Source: Ochotona curzoniae
Lineage: Eukaryota > Chordata > Mammalia > Lagomorpha > Ochotonidae
Length of the DNA stretch: 64,000 bases
Direction: 5' to 3'
Assembly (NCBI RefSeq): GCF_017591425.1
Contig: NW_024467120.1
Location: 2,666,001 to 2,730,000 of the forward strand
How positions within the stretch are numbered: the first letter of the stretch is position 1; each line of letters starts with the position of its first letter. Under the pieces are notes generated by a model, which was given only the letters and a program-made list of their open reading frames with translations, ran no database searches and was not told the origin of the DNA. Positions 24,765-34,149 of this stretch are shown here, piece by piece. The position numbers and the translations under genes were made by a program.

Positions 24765-25075
24765 TTTTCAAAGATGTATTTTTATTTCAGAAGCAGATTT
24801 TACAGAGTGAGAAAGATAGAGAGGTCCTCCACTCACTGGTTCACTCCTCAAATGGCCCCACTGGCCAGAACTGAGCTGATCCAAAGTTGGGAGCCAGGAG
24901 TTTCTTCCTCTTCTCCCATGTGCTTGCAAGGCCCAAGGACTTCAGCCATGCTCTCCTGCTTTCCCAGGCCATTAACAGAGAGCTGATGTTAAAGTGGAGC
25001 ATCCAGGATACAAACTGGTGTCTGTGTGGGCTGCCTGCCCTGCGGTTGGCGAATTGGCCTGTTAGGCCAAGATGC
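24765..25075 (-). mobile_element. CSINE-type SINE, divergent 5' end
   Basis: TTTTTCAAAGATGTATTTTTATTTC at the tail, then ACTGGTTCACTCCTCAAATGGCC and TTTCCCAGGCCATTAACAG. The 5' terminus is hard to place. It lies about 35 bases from the next SINE, which has the same orientation. Confidence 0.75.
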
Positions 25076-25112
25076 CATCTTGATCATTTTTCACTTGGCA
25101 TCATTTACTTTT

Positions 25113-25439
25113 TTTTTTTTTTTAAGGATTTATTTTATTTTTATTGGAAAGGTAGATGTATAGAAAAGAGGACATTTAGAGAGCAAGATTTTCTGTCATT
25201 TGGTTGACTCCCCAAGAGGGCACAATAGCTGGAGCCAAGCTGATTTGAAGCCAGGAATCTTCCAGGTCTCCCACATGGGTGCAGGGTCCCAAGGCTTTGG
25301 GCCATCCTACATTGCTCTCCCAGGCCACAGTCAAGGAGCTATATGGGAAGCAGAAAAGCTAGGCTACAAACTGGTGCTTGTATGTGAACCTGGCACCTGC
25401 AACACTAGGATTTAGTCACTGAACCATCGTACTGGGTCC
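25113..25439 (-). mobile_element. CSINE-type SINE with target-site duplication
   Basis: The T tract and AAGGATTTATTTTATTTTTATTGG start the copy, which ends with GAACCATCGTACTGGG. The duplications are CATCATTTACTTTT at 25099-25112 and CATCATTACTTTTC at 25440-25453. Confidence 0.9.
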
Positions 25440-25517
25440 CATCATTACTTTTCAAGTAATGCAAAGTACATTCTGTCTTCTTTTCTAACCAAATCAGTAA
25501 AATATGTGTGAATCAGA

Positions 25518-25725
25518 GCCAGTGTTGTGGCCTTTCAGGTTAAGCTATCACCTGTGACATTGCATCTCAGAGTGTGCTTCGGACCCAGCTTCCTCCTAAA
25601 ATACCTAGGAGGTGGCAGATGATAGTTTCAGTTCTTGGGCCCTTGCCCTCTATGCAAGAGATGATCTATGCAAGGAGTTCCTCAGTCCCATCGTTGGGGA
25701 CTGAACCAGTCATGGACGTTTGTTT
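25518..25725 (+). mobile_element. Old CSINE-type fragment
   Basis: GCCAGTGTTGTGGCCTTTCAGG, CAGCTTCCTCCTAAAATACCTAGGAGG and TCTTGGGCCCTTGCC follow the order of the oldest C-repeat subfamily. The A/T-rich sequence after 25716 may be a degraded tail. Confidence 0.45.
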
Positions 25726-25799
25726 TGTTTTGTTTGTTGTTTTTTTTCCTCTTTTAAACTTAAGAAGAAAGAAAGCAAGATTGATTTCTTATTTGTAAG

Positions 25800-26944
25800 G
25801 TGGAATTTTTGAGAGACAACACTTTAGCTTGCTGTGTCACAGTGCATGTTCTAAGGCTCTTTTACTATCCCCCCATTTTTAACTGATTCATTCAGTCTCT
25901 GAATGACAGATGTCTTGAGCTATAGACCATCAGCACCTATTTTTCTGTACTTAATTGTCATGTTTTTGGCAATGCCTGCTAAAAGCTAATCACCATAAAC
26001 TTGTTATATATCACAGCATTGGCCCTTAAAAGTATATCTCTAAGAAATACACATTAAAAAATTCTTTATTACCTTAACGACTTAGAGTACCTACAGACAG
26101 TCCTTTTAAAGCATTTACAGGATAGCGTAAACCTCTCCACTTACATACTGAAAGCCCAGTTGGAGTTGGCCTTACTTCCATTCATAAGGAACAGAGGGAG
26201 AGGTTTCAATGGTTCTGTTAAACCCACAGTAGGTTAGGAAGAAGTCAGCCTTGTCCAGCTGGTGCCATGGATTCACTGCCATCTTCCTCCCTTACTGTTT
26301 AAATCTGATTTAAAAACCCACGTGGGACTTTTTCTTCCTGATGGCTTTTTATTTGAAAATACTTTGCTAGTTTACATACAGTCACTCTTTGTGGATCACC
26401 CTAATGCATTGTTGTAATGATTGATGTGTGTGCAATGTGCAGTATGGACTGGAAGTCATGTTGGCTCTTGGCTCAGTCGCATGTATTGTACCCATCAGCA
26501 CTGCTAAGGTTGGAGAACGATCAAACCTTCTAGAAATAGTTTAAGCCAGACTCTGTGTACCTGATTCTGCTTGATGTTGTGCCAATTTATTAATAAAATT
26601 CTAGCAAGTATTTTTTTAAATTATCCTGCTTCCTTAGTATGCCCACTTTAATAATGTTTTTAAAGGTCAAATAATAACGCATTGGCTTACTTTTCCTCCA
26701 TTGACCTTTGTTATAAGTAGGTGATAAAATCACTACTGCATAATTTTGCCCCAGTAACAGGAATTTCATTATGAATCCATATCTAATGCAGTGGGATCAT
26801 TCAGTTGCCTATGTTTTCTCTTGGAGTTGTCGGGCTCCACAGCCTAGTGCTCTATGGCACCATGAGTGTACAGTGGTTTGTGTAGGCACCGAGAAATAAA
26901 AGAGCTTTGGAGGTATTGTGGATTCCAAACAAGCTCTCCTGGAG
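25800..26944. other. Intron 2 stretch with nothing recognised
   Basis: About 1.1 kb of A/T-rich DNA without a recognised gene or repeat. Confidence 0.55.
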
Positions 26945-26958
26945 CTGCTGCAATTCTT

Positions 26959-27292
26959 TTTTTTTTTTTTTTTTTTAAAGATTTATTTATTTTATTACAA
27001 AGTGAGATATACATAGAGGAGGAGAGAGAGAGAGGAAGATCTTCTGCCCATTGATTTCACTCCCCATGTGATGGCAATGACTGTAGCTGAGCCTGTCTGG
27101 AGCCAGGAGCCATTTTCTTGTCCCCCATGCAGGTGCAGAGTCCCAATGCCTTGTGCTGTCCTCAGCTGCCTTCCCAGGCCACAGCTGGGAGCTGGATGGA
27201 AAGCGGAGCTGCTGGAATTAGAACCAGCACTGCTATGGGATTGCAGCACGTTCAAGGCGGAGACTTTAGCTGCTACGTCACTGCGCTGGGCC
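26959..27292 (-). mobile_element. Young CSINE-type SINE with perfect 14-bp target-site duplication
   Basis: A T tract precedes AAAGATTTATTTATTTTATTAC, and the copy ends at CACTGCGCTGGGCC. The flanks are identical over 14 bases, CTGCTGCAATTCTT, at 26945-26958 and 27293-27306. Identical flanks indicate a recent insertion. Confidence 0.95.
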
Positions 27293-27474
27293 CTGCTGCA
27301 ATTCTTGAAGTTTTTCCTTACACTTAAGTTTTCCTCATACTTAATGTGGTTGATATTCCCAACTTATGTAGGAGTTGAGCATAGTCTTAATTTGGGGCAC
27401 TCTTAAGTATCTGTATTTATTAAAATGTATATGACTTACATTCTCAGCGATATCAAAATCTCACACTGGATTTT

Positions 27475-27797
27475 TTCTTTCTTTTTTTGAAGATTTATTT
27501 TTTATTGGAAAGGTGGATATATAGAGAGGAGAGACAGAGAGGAAGATCTTCCTCTTATTCACTCCCCAGGTGGCCGCAAGGGCTGCAGCTGAGCCAATCC
27601 GAAGCCAGGAGCCTCTTCCGGGTCTCCCACACGGGTGCAGGGTCCCAAAGCTTTGGGCCGTCCTTGACTGCCTTCCCAGGCCACAGGCAGGGAGCTGGAT
27701 GGGAAGCGGGACTGCCAGGATTAGAACCGACCCGCATATGGGATCCCAGGGTGTGCAAGGCGAGGACCTTAACCACTTGCGCCACCGCGCTGGGCCC
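27475..27797 (-). mobile_element. Young CSINE-type SINE with target-site duplication
   Basis: One of the copies closest to the apparent consensus: GCGCCACCGCGCTGGGCC at the 5' end and a full central region. The duplications are TCACACTGGATTTT at 27461-27474 and TCACATTGGATTTT at 27798-27811, one mismatch in 14. Confidence 0.93.
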
Positions 27798-27814
27798 TCA
27801 CATTGGATTTTGTC

Positions 27815-28796
27815 CTGTGCTTGTGTTTCTAAAGTGATAAGAGCATCTGATGGTCCTGTTATTGATGGTACAACTTGCTATAAGTTGGTGGGTTTAAGTA
27901 GGTGATTGAAGGTAACATCTGCCCCTCTGAGATGCCTAGGTTTAATGTTGATTAGTGATGGCAGCCATACATCTGGGTGGCTGCTTTGCCAGAGACCTTT
28001 TTCTGAAATTCTGACTGCCTGAAGCCATAAAAGAAAATGTTTCTGTTTAAGCTTTTAGAGATTAAAGTGGTATTTACTTGCATACACAAAAAATTGACTT
28101 TTCTGTAAGTATCAGTTTACTCATTACTTTGTAAATTTCAACATTTTAACCCAGGACTTGTAGTAATTCCATTCTTGCCTCGATATTCTGGGAAGTCTCT
28201 GAGACCTTCACAGATGTGCCAACATGCTTAACAGCAGGAAGGAAGGAACTACAGACATGTTAGGTTGTCCTGAACATGAGAGGAGTCAACACAGGATAGT
28301 GGAGTTTTCTAACCCCCGAGTTGTGTGTCTTGAATATTACTTTGCATAATTATGGAAATGAATGTGGTAGAGGCCTAAATAAGTCATGGTGGTTCTTAGT
28401 GAACTGATGTTGATTTGGAAAGAACCCAAGACCTGTTGTGATACTGATACTTATTTTCTAAGGGTCATAAGCCAAGTGAAACAGTTGGATATTTAGACAT
28501 AAACATTTATACCCAAATTTAGAGGAAAAATATAGTAGTGCTGAGAGATACATAGGCAATCTTTTGGTCATCAAGTTTGGCTCTGTTATAAGCTGAAAGT
28601 GTAGATGGTCACCGATGTTAGTGACCTTAGGGCATCTGCTTAGGATTTGTGTATTGAAACTTATTGACAGTGGCTCTACCACATTAACTCGACATTTCCT
28701 CTTTAATGTTGTCCTCCCGGATGTGCAGTCTGATCTGATGCTGTTGGTTTGCTTTCTAGTGAGCAAGCAACAGGTCATCCAAGCCTCTTCACACCT
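27815..28796. other. Intron 2 stretch with nothing recognised
   Basis: About 1 kb of A/T-leaning DNA before the second large retroelement block. No gene or repeat was identified. Confidence 0.5.
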
Positions 28797-30410
28797 ACTA
28801 AGGTGGTGGTTGCAATTCCTGGGTTGGTTCTGTTTTCACTCCCGTCTTCCACTGGAGCCAATGGGTGTTGCAGTCCAGTCTGGTTCTGCCCAGCACATAC
28901 TTGGCCCTCACATAAACCAGCGGGAGCTGTAGCCTAGGTTGGAGCGACCCACAATAACCCCAACCAGGCCCACCCCCTACCCTAGTTTGCCAGTAAGTGT
29001 AGCAGTAATCCAGTCTGTCCCACATCCCATTCCACCCCAGCCGCTGTCTTAGTTTTATGTCCTCCCGTGGAAGTGGTAACCCAAGAGGGATGAGCCCACT
29101 ATTTCCCTCCCAGGCCTCTCCCACTCCCAGATTCCAGTTGATGCTGCCCAAACAAACCTCGCCCACTTTAATTTTGTTTGCACCAGTAGGAATAATCCGC
29201 CCAGCCTGGCTTTTCCCTGATCTAGTCCACATGAGGCACACAGGTGTGGTAGCTCTGCCTAGTCTGGTCTGCCCCCATCCCAGCCCATGCTCTCCTGCGG
29301 AAGTAGCTGTCCAGCAAAGGAACCCTCCCTTATTCCCCTGCCAGCTCTGCCCACTTCCTTGCTTGTTCTCAGGCTGGTTGGGCGCTGCGGTCCCTTCTGG
29401 TACAGGCAACCTCACCTCGGCATTCCATAATGTGCACTAGTCTTTGTTGCGACCGACCCTGGGTCGACCCACACTGGTGCCTGGGTTTGCCAGTGGATGA
29501 TGTGGACAGATTCAGCCTGGTCTTGCCCCCACGTCTGCCAACTGTATGCCAGTGGGTAGGTTTCCATGGCCTTTTCTGGGCTGTTTCCTATCATGTTTCT
29601 TGCGTTTACCTGCTGGGTCTGTGTCCTGCCAGAGGAGTTGCCCAGGCTCCTCCATCAGAACCTCTCCCAATGCCAGGTTTCACGCTTACCAGTGGGTCCA
29701 TGAGCCAACCCTACTCAGTCCACCTCCTGTCATAGCAGGAACTGTGGCTTTTCCTGACTGGCCTTCAACCCAATCTGGTTCTTGCTGTTGGATGTTCCAG
29801 CCCAGCCATGGTTTGTCCATACCCACGTATGGCTCACACATGGCTCAGTAGGGGTTTGAGACCCTGCCTAGTCCATCCCACATCTGCCCTGGTCCTCCAG
29901 AACACCAGGGGGGGTCGGGGTCCGGCCCAGTTCGGTGCATCCAATCCCAGTCCACACTTGTGCCAAGGGAGACTACAACTGTTTCCAGATCAGAACGCAG
30001 CCCCCTTCCAGGCCACGCGCCTCTTTGTGGGAACCTCAGCCCAGCTAGGGTTGTCCCCTTTGCTCCCCAACCGGGTCCGTTCCCAGGCATAGATCACATG
30101 CCTGCCAATGGATGCTCTGACTCAGCTTGGCACAACCCCTCCCCTGTCAAGAACGCTGCCTTAGACACTGTGGTTTAGCGTCCCAGGCTCCCACAGACCA
30201 GCAGGTACAAGAGCCTAGCTCGGCATGACCTCTGCTCCCTCCTGGTTTCTAGTTTTACTTGTGGGCTAAGGTTTGCTCAGTCGTGCCTAATCTACTCTGT
30301 TCCATTACCAGTTGACACATTGGCCAACTGTTGGAGCTACTTGTGCAGGGCAAGCCCCAAGCCATAGCTTCTGCATGACTGGTATTTGGTGCTCAGAATT
30401 ATTAGTGATT
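28797..30410 (-). mobile_element. L1-like degenerate tandem array, 3' end missing (copy B)
   Basis: Block order matches copies A and C: TGGTGGTTGCAATTCCTGGG, AACCAGCGGGAGCTGTAGCC, CTGCCTAGTCTGGTCTGCCC, CAGAGGAGTTGCCCAGGC and GTACAAGAGCCTAGCTCGGC, in the same strand orientation. Compared with copy C it lacks about 0.5 kb of 3' unique sequence and the A-rich tail, since its low-coordinate end joins ordinary intron DNA at about 28797. Several long open frames on both strands, up to 205 codons, come from the low stop-codon content of the array and are not genes. Confidence 0.65.
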
Positions 30411-30895
30411 ACAAGTTTTGCCAAGGAAGAGTTACTGCCTGTTTCAGGTCCAAGAAGCACAATGGGTTCAACCTGGAGCTAATTAAGCAGCAACTCAAAG
30501 AACCAAATCCCCAGAGCTCCCCAGCCGGGCGGCCAGCAGGCGGAGCCTGGCACCAATGGCGCACTGGCCGCCCGGGGAGGACGGCTCACCATGTGCCCAT
30601 GGCGGCCGTCCGGGATCCAGGCATGAGACGCCCCGTCCTGAGACCCACCAGCTGCCAGGAGGCAGCTGGAGGTTTAAATAACCCAGGCCCAAGGTCGCGC
30701 CCCTCCCAAATCCCATTCACCGCCCCATGAAGGCGGCGGGTGGGCCCCGGACCTGCCCAGTCCCAGAGGCCTCCCCCCCTCGGTCTACTCACCCCGAAGG
30801 AAGCGGCCCCCGAAACCCAGCAGGCTAAGGAGGAATTTGATGATCTGCTAGACCCAGTCAGATCGGACACATGGGACTGACTAACCTGTGGGTCA
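30411..30895. other. CpG-rich segment attached to copy B
   Basis: About 480 bases that become very G+C- and CpG-rich after 30515 (GCCGGGCGGCC, GGCCGCCCGGGG, GGCGGCCGTCCGGG, AAGGCGGCGGG). On the plus strand it carries a CCAAT at 30551 and a TTTAAATAA about 120 bases later (30673-30681). It may be the 5' UTR or promoter of the adjoining retroelement, or an unrelated CpG-rich insertion such as a processed copy. A short plus-strand frame near its end reads AKEEFDDLLDPV and stops about 10 codons later. I do not recognise it. No other copy exists in the window to define the boundary. Confidence 0.45.
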
Positions 30896-30983
30896 CAGCA
30901 GGAAAACAGTTACTGATGATTATATTAGGGGGGCATTTTAAAATAGCTTATTTCTTTTTAGTTGATGCCAGGATGATGTGGTA

Positions 30984-31281
30984 TTTTTTTTTTTTCTTTT
31001 AAAATTTATTTATTTTTATTACTAAGTCAGATATACAGAGGGGAGGAGAGACAGAGAAAGATCTTCCGTGCAATGATTCACTCCCCAAGTGAGTGCAACG
31101 GCCAATGCTGTGCCGATCCGAAGCTGGCAAGCAGGAACCTCTTCCGGGTCTCTCACACAGGTGCAGGGTCCCAAGGCTTTGGGCCGTCCTCGACTGCTTT
31201 CCCAGGCCACAAGCTGGGAGCTGGATGGGAAGTGAGGCTGCCAGGATTAGACTTCAGCTGCTATGCCACACTGCCAGGCCC
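30984..31281 (-). mobile_element. CSINE-type SINE with deletion of its Pol III promoter region
   Basis: The copy is flanked by GATGATGTGGTA (30972-30983) and GATGATGCGGTA (31282-31293). GCCAGGATTAGA is followed directly by CTTCAGCTGCTATGCC, so about 45 bases between the B box and the A box (normally including CATATGGGATCC) are missing. Confidence 0.9.
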
Positions 31282-31655
31282 GATGATGCGGTACTATAGG
31301 TAAAGGATAGGCACTGTGATACATGAGTGTGCTCTCAGGGTTAGATATATGACACTGGGATAGGAAGGAGAACCAACGTCCAAAAATGATTCTCACTTTC
31401 TTCATCTCGACGTTGCTGTACATCGAAATACATTCCTCCTGTCTCTTGAGTTTCATGCTCTTGATTAACCAAGCAGCCAAGAGATGTTCCAGTGGAAGCA
31501 GAAGGAGTCAGCCATCCCTTGGTGGGCTGTGTGTGACTTAGTGCAGCATACACTTGTCCACATCGCATTGAGTCGTACATTATATAATGTGAGCTGGTGT
31601 TTGAAGCCACTGCAAAGCTGTCTTCCTCCATTTTCCCTCTCCCTACCACATGTCC

Positions 31656-31931
31656 CTAAAGATTTATTATTTTGCAGAGTTACAGAGATTTAGATGGAGA
31701 ACACTTCCATCCACTGGGTCATTCCGCAAATGGTTGCCAGCAGTTTCATCTGTGTCTTCCCATGTGAGTGCCAGGACCCAAGCACTTGAGCCATCTTCTA
31801 CCGCTTTCCAGTCATTTAAGCAGAGAGCTATGGTAGTCAGAAGGAGCACATCCCGAACTAGAACTGGTGGCCACGTGGGATGCCAGCATTGCAGGCATTG
31901 GCTTAACCAGTTACGCCACATCACTGGCCGC
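31656..31931 (-). mobile_element. Old CSINE-type SINE
   Basis: CTAAAGATTTATTATTTTGCAG, CTTCCATCCACTGGGTCATTCC, CCCATGTGAGTGCCAGGACCC and TTAACCAGTTACGCCACATC. The older CAAGCACTTGAGCC wording is present. Confidence 0.75.
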
Positions 31932-32585
31932 AGTGCTTTGTTTTATGGAGAATTCTGTCGCGTGATTGTCCAGATGTGTCAGTGCCTTTCCTTCAGTTGC
32001 TGCAGATTCATGAATGGCCGTCTGTCCACTGAGCTACAGGGACTGACTAGCTCTGTGGGCTTTGCTAAGAATTACCAGCTTCCTCATCCATAAAACAAGA
32101 GGTTTGGATGAGGGTGTCCCCGAGTCACTCTGTAGAATTTTGATTTTAAGGCTGTTGGTTAACTAATAGATGTTGGGATGGTCATTGCTCAGCTCCTGCT
32201 GTTTTTTTATTTTGCCCTTTAGGTTCCCACGGGAGTTGGTTGTAGCGCAGTGCTCATCAGTACTGGGGATCACTGTTGTCAGGGGACATTTCTTCCCTGA
32301 GCCGGGAGATCCCAGATTAAGGCTCTACAAATGGCTCAGCCAATAGGAAGAAGCCAGCCAAACGTAACAGTAACATATTTTCCTAGGTCCTGGCTCAAAT
32401 GAATAGAAAACCTGTCATTGTCCTGTGTTTTCAGGGCATGCCTGACCTCCTTCCCCTAATCCCTACCCCCTGACACATGCCGAGAAGCATGTGTTTAATG
32501 GTGAGAGCGTGTGTATTTTGGAGTTTCATTGCCAGGTGAAAAGTTCAAAAGCTTCAAATGAATTGACTTTAAAACTAAAACTGTT

Positions 32586-33620
32586 GTGCCTGCCGAAATG
32601 AAAGGGCACAGCAGCTTTGGTTTTCAGCGGCCAGTGAGCCACCCAGCCCTGGTTGGACTCCTGCCTTCCTCCTCCTCCTCAGCAGCTGCCAGCTACAGAG
32701 CCTGTTTTGTCAAAGAACCTCAAGAAACAATGAGGGAGAAGAGCCGCTGGTTGATTCAATTAGATCAATTTCTGTGCCTTGTGGAGGCCCTGAGCTGGGC
32801 TGGGGGAGGGTCGTCCCTGCGTTGCCCAGCAGCTCTGGCCCAGGTGGCGTGTGTGCGGTCACTTCATAAGTCATTGAGTCCTCCTGCCTTGGGCTGCAGG
32901 GGGAGGAGGGCGGCTGGAGGAGGAGGCGCCTTGTGGAGAAAGGTTTCTGCAGGCTTTCTGGAGAGCTGCCCAGGTTTCCCAGCCAAAAAAACAAATAAAA
33001 AATAAAAGGAAAGTGCTGAATGACACAGATTATGATATTCAAAAGGATGCCATTGTGACTCTGCTCTGGAGCCTGCCGTCTTTGGGGGTGGGGCACGGAG
33101 GGCGCGGAGGCACGTGAGTGTGGACAATTAAAGTGTGAATGCCCCTCCAAGGAGTCACCCCTCCTTCCGCCGTATGTTAGAAATTCTGCAATTTGGATTT
33201 ATCTGCATTGCAGGTTTCGTTGGGAAAATGACAGGATGAAAAGCCAGTCACCGTCTTCCTTTTTTCTCGTTTTAATTTATCAGGAGAAAGAGGAAAAAGA
33301 GCCAGCCTGAGACCCCTCCTCTTTGGTGTTCGATTCCCTCCCAGGCACATAAATAACCTCCTCTGGCTGTCTCCCCTCCCCCTCGGCCCCACTGCCGTTC
33401 GGCCGTCCTATTGCCGCGCAGAATCTGCACTGCCGCTTTCTTATTACGTACAGGGGAGGATTGTTGACAAGTGCTCCAGCCTGCTCACTGCGCTCGCCCT
33501 CCCTCCCTCTGTCCTTCTTCCTCTCTGTCTCTGCAATGCTCCGGCTCTGAGGATGGCTGCTCCACGGGTCTGTCAGGTGCAGTTTTTGGTGGCTTATCTT
33601 GAGGAACCTGGGATAGAAGG
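32586..33620. promoter_or_regulatory. Candidate conserved enhancer or alternative promoter region
   Basis: The block has mixed A/T- and G/C-rich parts. AAGAAACAATGAGGG (SOX-type) and TTGATTCAATTAGATCAATT (homeodomain-type) lie around 32720-32770, and CATAAGTCATTGAGTCC near 32866. Its core at 33380-33500 holds about ten CpGs in about 130 bases (CCGTTCGGCCGTCC, TTGCCGCGCAG, TTACGTAC), against a CpG-poor background. There is no clear TATA box, initiator or exon. The call rests on composition and motif density only. Confidence 0.35.
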
Positions 33621-34139
33621 TCTGTTCCTTATCAATAAAATAAAAATCAAATAGCTCTAGTTTCGTTTCAGGCTGCTATGGCTTTTGTTGGAGAAATAGG
33701 CCTTTGTGGGTTTCCCTGGTGGGGTCCTGATTAAATCCATTATGGATGGCAAAGTGCTGTCTTTCTCTGTATATCTATCTGATATGAGTATGGGGAAAGT
33801 GTTGTGATTTGCTTAATATTAATATTCTTTTAGCTTTGATATCCTCAGGGGCAACGGTGGTTCCTGCAAAAGGCACTGTGGAAATTTACAAGGGAGAATT
33901 AATGTTGCTGTTAAAGCTTTAAGCTTTAAGCTTTTTTTTTTTTTTTAAACCATTTTGACCAGATATTCAGTTCAACCAGGCTTCTATGACTTGAGCCATT
34001 TCTCTGGGGACTGAACTGCCATGCAGCAATAGCCGATCCCTTCATTTTATTGCCAGTGTATTTGCTCACTTCCAAGCATTTAAAAATAGATGTTTGATTA
34101 AAGTTAATTAGTTCCTCCATCCCTTAGCTCTGGCTTCCT

Positions 34140-34149
34140 TTATAAATAG
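34140..34149 (+). promoter_or_regulatory. Perfect MEF2 consensus site
   Basis: TTATAAATAG fits YTAWWWWTAR exactly. It could also act as a TATA box. It lies in the repeat-poor part of intron 2, and JARID2 has known roles in heart development, which makes a muscle or cardiac enhancer plausible. A single short motif is weak evidence. Confidence 0.3.

Noticed and set aside
28798..29851. Long open frames (up to 205 codons) on both strands in the array of copy B
   Set aside because: The array is C/T-rich with few stop codons. Open frames occur on both strands and in several frames at once, and similar frames appear in copies A and C. There is no domain or splice context.
32586..33005. 139-codon plus-strand frame with a Ser/Ala run near 32.6 kb
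   Set aside because: No flanking splice signals fit JARID2, no domain is recognisable, and an overlapping minus-strand frame of similar length exists. Better explained as G/C-rich noncoding DNA.
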